From DASWIG01 sp965371445 (GTDB lineage: Bacteria; Acidobacteriota; Thermoanaerobaculia; Multivoradales; J023), in assembly GCA_965371445.1 (NCBI GenBank), contig CBDUYN010000304.1, positions 1 through 6,952 of the forward strand: a stretch of 6,952 nucleotides of DNA, written 5' to 3'. Below the pieces are notes generated by a model, which saw only the letters and a list, made by a program, of their open reading frames with translations, was not told the origin of the DNA and did no database searches. Made by a program: the position numbers and the translations under genes. Positions 3,651-6,952 of the stretch are shown here, piece by piece (the stretch's first letter is position 1; each line of letters begins with the position of its first letter).

Positions 3651-6600
3651 ATGAAGCCTTTCCCCGGCATCCTCCACCGCTGCCGCGACCAGGTCGAGGC
3701 GAAAGACGAAGCCGCCGGCCGCGAGCTGCGCCGATACCGCCGGGTCCGTCTCGTCGCCGCCGACCTCGACCGCCTGGTGGCGCGAGTCCGCGTCGGCGAG
3801 AGCGGCCGCCAGCAGGAGGTCCGCCTCTCGTGGGCTCGGGCCCGGCGGGAGAACGTGGTCGAGGCCTCCTGCGGCTGCGCCGCGGCGCGCGGCGGACGGC
3901 TCTGCCGCCACGTCTGGGCGACTCTGCTCGTCTACGAGGAGCGCGAGGGACGCATCCCCGGCCGCGATCCGCTGCGCGTCGAGTACCCCACCACCGAGCT
4001 GCCCTGGCCCGACGCCACCCGGGGACCCGACTACGCGAGCGGCCTCAAAGCCCAGCACTACGCCCGCCGGGCCGGCGAGATCGAGGACGACGAAGAGGCC
4101 GTCGACTGGAAGCACGAAGTCGGCGCCGTGCGCCGCCGGCTGGCACCGCCGCCGCGCACCCTGGAGGTGCGCTATCGGCTCGACGCGGAGCTCAGCGAGC
4201 GCAACGGCCGCCTCTACGTCGACGTCTGCCAGAAAGCCGTTTTGAAAGACGGCCGCCTCGGCTCCACCAAGCCCTTGAAGATCAGCGAGGACGAGGCCGC
4301 GAAGCTCCCCGACCCTCTCGACCGCGAGATCCTGGGCCTCCTGCTGGCGACCGCGTCGACCCAGGACGCCGCAAGCCGCTACTCGCCGGAGCGCAAGAAG
4401 CAGCGCGGTTTTTCCCGCGGCACGGTGCCGTCGCTCGCCTACGCGAGCGCCTTGGCGCTCCTCTGCTCGACCGGCCGCTTCGCCTGGGTCCGCGAAGACT
4501 ACACGCGGAGGGAAAAAATGACGCTGCGCTGGGACGAGAGGCCCTGGCGCTTCGTCCTCGTGGTGGAGCGCCGCCCGGAGCTCGGCCAGGGACGCGTCGG
4601 CGGCGTCCTGGAGCGCCGTCGCGGCGAGGGCGAAGCGTCCGAGCGCCGGCCGCTCGAGGACGCCGACCTGGTCCTGTCGAACGGCCTGGTGCTCGTCGAC
4701 GGCGTCTTCTCGCGCCTCGAGGTCGGGGACGGCGCGGCCTGGCTCGAGCGCCTGCGCGACGGACGCCGCGACTTCCTGCTGGCCTCGGGCGAGCTCGCCG
4801 AGCTCGTCGACGTGTTGCGCGGCCTGCCGTCGTTGCCGGCCCTGGAGCTGCCGGCAGACCTCGACTTCGAGCGCGCCAGGGTGGTGCCGGTGCCGGGGCT
4901 CCGACTGCGGGCACCGACCAAGGGACGCCGCGACGTCCTCTTGATCGAGGTCTTTTATCAGTACGCCGGGACCCGGCTTGACGCCTGGGCTCCACCTGGC
5001 GGGATCGTCGACGGCGCCGGACGCGTCGTCGCCCGCGACGTCCTGGCGGAGCAGGCGGCGCTGGCGAAGCTCGTCGAGATGAGCGGTGTGAGGCCGCGGA
5101 CCCGGACGACGGGCAAGCTCCAGCTGCGCACGGCGAGCTTCTACGGCGTGGTGACGCAGCTGCTCCGCGACGGCTGGATCGTCGAGGCCGACGGACGGCG
5201 GGTGCGTCCGCCGTCGCGGGCGGCGTGGTCGATCCGTACCCACGTCGACTGGTTCGAGCTCCAGGTGTCGGTCGACTTCGAGGGACAGGGCCTGGCGGCG
5301 CCGGAGCTCTTGCGGGCGGTCGAAAAAGGCGAGCACCTGGTGCGCCTCGGCGACGGCAGCGAGGGGATGCTGCCGGAGAAATGGCTCAAGCGCTACAACC
5401 CGATCGCCCAGCTCGCCAAGCCGAAAGACGGCAAGGTGTCTCTGCGCGGACCGCAGGCGGTCCTCGTCGCCGAGCTCCTGGCGGCGGCGGGCGACCGGCT
5501 CGACGTCGACGAGCGTTTCGCCGAGCTGCGCCGAAGGGTGCGCGCCGGCGAGCGTCCCGTGCCCCGCGACGCGCCGGCGGGCTTTCGCGGCGAGCTGCGT
5601 CCCTACCAGCGCGAGGGCCTCGGCTGGCTCACCTTCCTGCGCGACGTGGGAATGGGCGGCTGCCTGGCCGACGACATGGGCCTCGGCAAGACGGTCCAGG
5701 TGCTGGCGCTTTTGGCCACCTACCACACGAACGGCGACGAAGACGCGCTGCCGTCCATGGTCGTGGCGCCACGGAGCGTGATCTACAACTGGCTGGCCGA
5801 GGCGCGGCGTTTCACGCCGGGGCTGCGGGTGCTGAGCTACGTCGACCTGAAGCCGTCGCAGCGCACCACCGAGCGCCTGAAAGAGCTTTTCGCGGCGCAC
5901 GACGTCGTGGTCACGACCTACGCCCTGCTGCGCCGCGACAGCTACGCCCTACGCCACGTCGAGCTCGCCTATCTGGTGCTCGACGAGGCCCAGGCGATCA
6001 AGAACCCGAGCTCGCGGGCGGCATGGGCGAGCCGCGAGCTCGAGGCCCGCTACCGGCTGGCGGTGACCGGCACGCCGGTCGAGAACCACCTCGGCGAGCT
6101 GTGGTCGCTCTTCGAGTTCCTAAACCCCGGCATGCTCGGCGCCCTGCGCCCCTTTTACCGCCTCGGCAGCCGCCCGGAGGGCCTGGAGCGGATCGTGCGG
6201 GCGCTCAGACCCTTCCTGCTGCGTCGCACCAAGGAGGAGGTGCTCGCGGAGCTGCCGCCGAAGACCGAGCAGACCCTCTTCTGCGACCTCGAGGACGAGG
6301 ACGAGAGCCTCTACGTCCAACTGCGCGACCACTACCGTGCCCGTCTCCGGGAGCGGATCTCGGACGTCGGCCTCGGCGGCTCGAAGCTCCAGGTGCTCGA
6401 GGCGCTCCTGCGGCTACGTCAGGCGGCCTGCCATCCGGGCCTCGTCGACGAGGAACGCGCCGGCGCGGCGAGCCCGAAGCTCCTGCTGCTTTTCGAGCAG
6501 CTCGGAGAGGTCCTCGCCGAGGGACACAAGGCGCTCGTCTTTTCGCAGTTCGTCCGTCTCCTCTCCCTCGTCCGCGCCGAGCTCGACAAGCGCGGCGTCC

Positions 6601-6952
6601 CCTACGAGTACCTGGACGGGTCGACTCGCGACCGCGAGGACCGGGTGGCGCGTTTCCAGAGTGACGACGAGTGCAAGGTGTTCCTGATCAGCTTGAAGGC
6701 GGGCGGCGTCGGCTTGAACCTGACCGCCGCCGACTACGTCTTCCTGCTCGATCCGTGGTGGAACCCGGCGGTCGAGGCGCAGGCGGTGGACCGCGTCCAC
6801 CGCATCGGCCAGACGCGTCCGGTCTTCGCCTATCGGCTGGTGACCCGCGGCACGGTGGAGGAGAAAATCCTCGCCCTCCAGAAGTCGAAGCGCGGGGGCC
6901 CCCGCGCGGTTGTGGGGGGGGGGGGCGGCGGCCGGGGGGGGCCCGCGCGCCC
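3651..6952 (+). CDS. SWIM zinc-finger SNF2-family DEAD/DEAH-like ATPase, 3' end missing
   Basis: The frame stays open from the ATG at 3651 to the window end (1,100 codons). An in-frame TAG at 3639-3641 makes this ATG the first possible start. Residues 74-87 form a SWIM zinc finger (C74-x-C76-x8-C85-x-H87). A long middle region follows, where bacterial relatives carry the SNF2-associated domain. The SNF2 motor has LRPYQREGLGWL (649-660), Walker A DDMGLGKT (674-681, K680), DEAQ (778-781), TGTPVEN (806-812) and LRRTKEEV (857-864). The C-terminal RecA lobe has VFSQF (963-967), LDGST (988-992), motif V SLKAGGVGLNLT (from 1014), DPWWNP (from 1034) and HRIGQ (1050-1054). Such proteins translocate on duplex DNA and remodel DNA-protein complexes; the specific role is unknown. 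GC3 is very high, unlike the left-hand genes. Homology holds to LALQKSKR (1081); only a short C-terminus should be missing. Confidence 0.95.
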   Translation, partial: MKPFPGILHRCRDQVEAKDEAAGRELRRYRRVRLVAADLDRLVARVRVGESGRQQEVRLSWARARRENVVEASCGCAAARGGRLCRHVWATLLVYEEREGRIPGRDPLRVEYPTTELPWPDATRGPDYASGLKAQHYARRAGEIEDDEEAVDWKHEVGAVRRRLAPPPRTLEVRYRLDAELSERNGRLYVDVCQKAVLKDGRLGSTKPLKISEDEAAKLPDPLDREILGLLLATASTQDAASRYSPERKKQRGFSRGTVPSLAYASALALLCSTGRFAWVREDYTRREKMTLRWDERPWRFVLVVERRPELGQGRVGGVLERRRGEGEASERRPLEDADLVLSNGLVLVDGVFSRLEVGDGAAWLERLRDGRRDFLLASGELAELVDVLRGLPSLPALELPADLDFERARVVPVPGLRLRAPTKGRRDVLLIEVFYQYAGTRLDAWAPPGGIVDGAGRVVARDVLAEQAALAKLVEMSGVRPRTRTTGKLQLRTASFYGVVTQLLRDGWIVEADGRRVRPPSRAAWSIRTHVDWFELQVSVDFEGQGLAAPELLRAVEKGEHLVRLGDGSEGMLPEKWLKRYNPIAQLAKPKDGKVSLRGPQAVLVAELLAAAGDRLDVDERFAELRRRVRAGERPVPRDAPAGFRGELRPYQREGLGWLTFLRDVGMGGCLADDMGLGKTVQVLALLATYHTNGDEDALPSMVVAPRSVIYNWLAEARRFTPGLRVLSYVDLKPSQRTTERLKELFAAHDVVVTTYALLRRDSYALRHVELAYLVLDEAQAIKNPSSRAAWASRELEARYRLAVTGTPVENHLGELWSLFEFLNPGMLGALRPFYRLGSRPEGLERIVRALRPFLLRRTKEEVLAELPPKTEQTLFCDLEDEDESLYVQLRDHYRARLRERISDVGLGGSKLQVLEALLRLRQAACHPGLVDEERAGAASPKLLLLFEQLGEVLAEGHKALVFSQFVRLLSLVRAELDKRGVPYEYLDGSTRDREDRVARFQSDDECKVFLISLKAGGVGLNLTAADYVFLLDPWWNPAVEAQAVDRVHRIGQTRPVFAYRLVTRGTVEEKILALQKSKRGGPRAVVGGGGGGRGGPAR
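6892..6952. other. Low-complexity G/C tail, probable contig-end artefact
   Basis: From about 6892 the helicase homology stops abruptly and the sequence becomes almost pure G and C: a 16-bp perfect palindrome CGCGGGGGCCCCCGCG (6891-6906), a run of 12 G (6914-6925) and another of 8 G. SNF2 proteins normally continue with a short helix after LALQKSKR rather than poly-Gly. This looks like unreliable base calling or misassembly at a contig end. Confidence 0.7.

Noticed and set aside
3635..4981. Long plus-strand frame offset from the helicase, and its continuation at 5225-6664
   Set aside because: Arg/Pro/Gly-dominated out-of-frame shadow of the helicase; GC-rich codons suppress stops in all frames.
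3582..5900. 772-codon open frame on the minus strand across the helicase gene
   Set aside because: It is an antisense shadow of a very GC3-rich gene: rich in Arg, Ala, Leu and Gln with no family motifs, while the plus frame carries every SNF2 motif.
3651..6952. Helicase as part of a DISARM-like or other named defence system
   Set aside because: No partner genes (methylase, DUF1998 or phospholipase D) are visible, and SWIM-SNF2 proteins are common stand-alone genes. The window ends before any downstream neighbour.

Overview
This 6,952-base window is high-GC bacterial DNA, and its last ~60 bases look like a contig edge. The left ~3.5 kb has the look of an accessory region: weaker third-position G/C preference than the right half, two small toxin-antitoxin operons, a broken insertion sequence, a gene remnant and dense repeats. 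The right ~3.3 kb is one strongly GC3-biased gene for a SWIM/SNF2-type ATPase. The organism cannot be fixed from this. The composition and the G/C-rich 'GTAGGTPAVP'-type palindrome recall soil or sediment Acidobacteriota-like genomes, but that is recollection and a weak inference.

Layout: 1-462 holds no gene I can recognise. 463-1016 (minus) is a RelE/ParE-type toxin preceded by its addiction-module antitoxin, with a candidate palindromic operator at 1033-1052. About 1126-1290 (minus) is the C-terminal end of an unidentified gene. It is cut off where an IS21-family istA remnant begins (about 1293-2023, plus); that remnant lacks its N-terminal half and is frameshifted near its C-terminal end, and no istB is present. 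2024-2804 is gene-free and repeat-rich. It contains a 14-bp perfect-stem palindrome, a second small palindrome, four tandem octamers, and an array of five diverged hairpins spaced about 84 bp apart with a possible sixth after a half-step. 2805-3526 (minus) is a FitB/VapC-type PIN-domain toxin behind its antitoxin, overlapping by 4 bases, with a tandem direct repeat upstream that is a good operator candidate. The antitoxin operon and the helicase diverge from 3527-3650. 3651 to the end (plus) is the helicase.

How the parts fit: each toxin-antitoxin pair is antitoxin-first and translationally coupled, as expected for autoregulated type II modules. The decayed IS, the gene remnant and the repeats between the two modules suggest repeated insertion and deletion there. 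The helicase reads away from this region and shows no sequence link to the modules. The least explained feature is the ~84-bp-period hairpin array at 2182-2599, which is the best candidate in the window for something undescribed.
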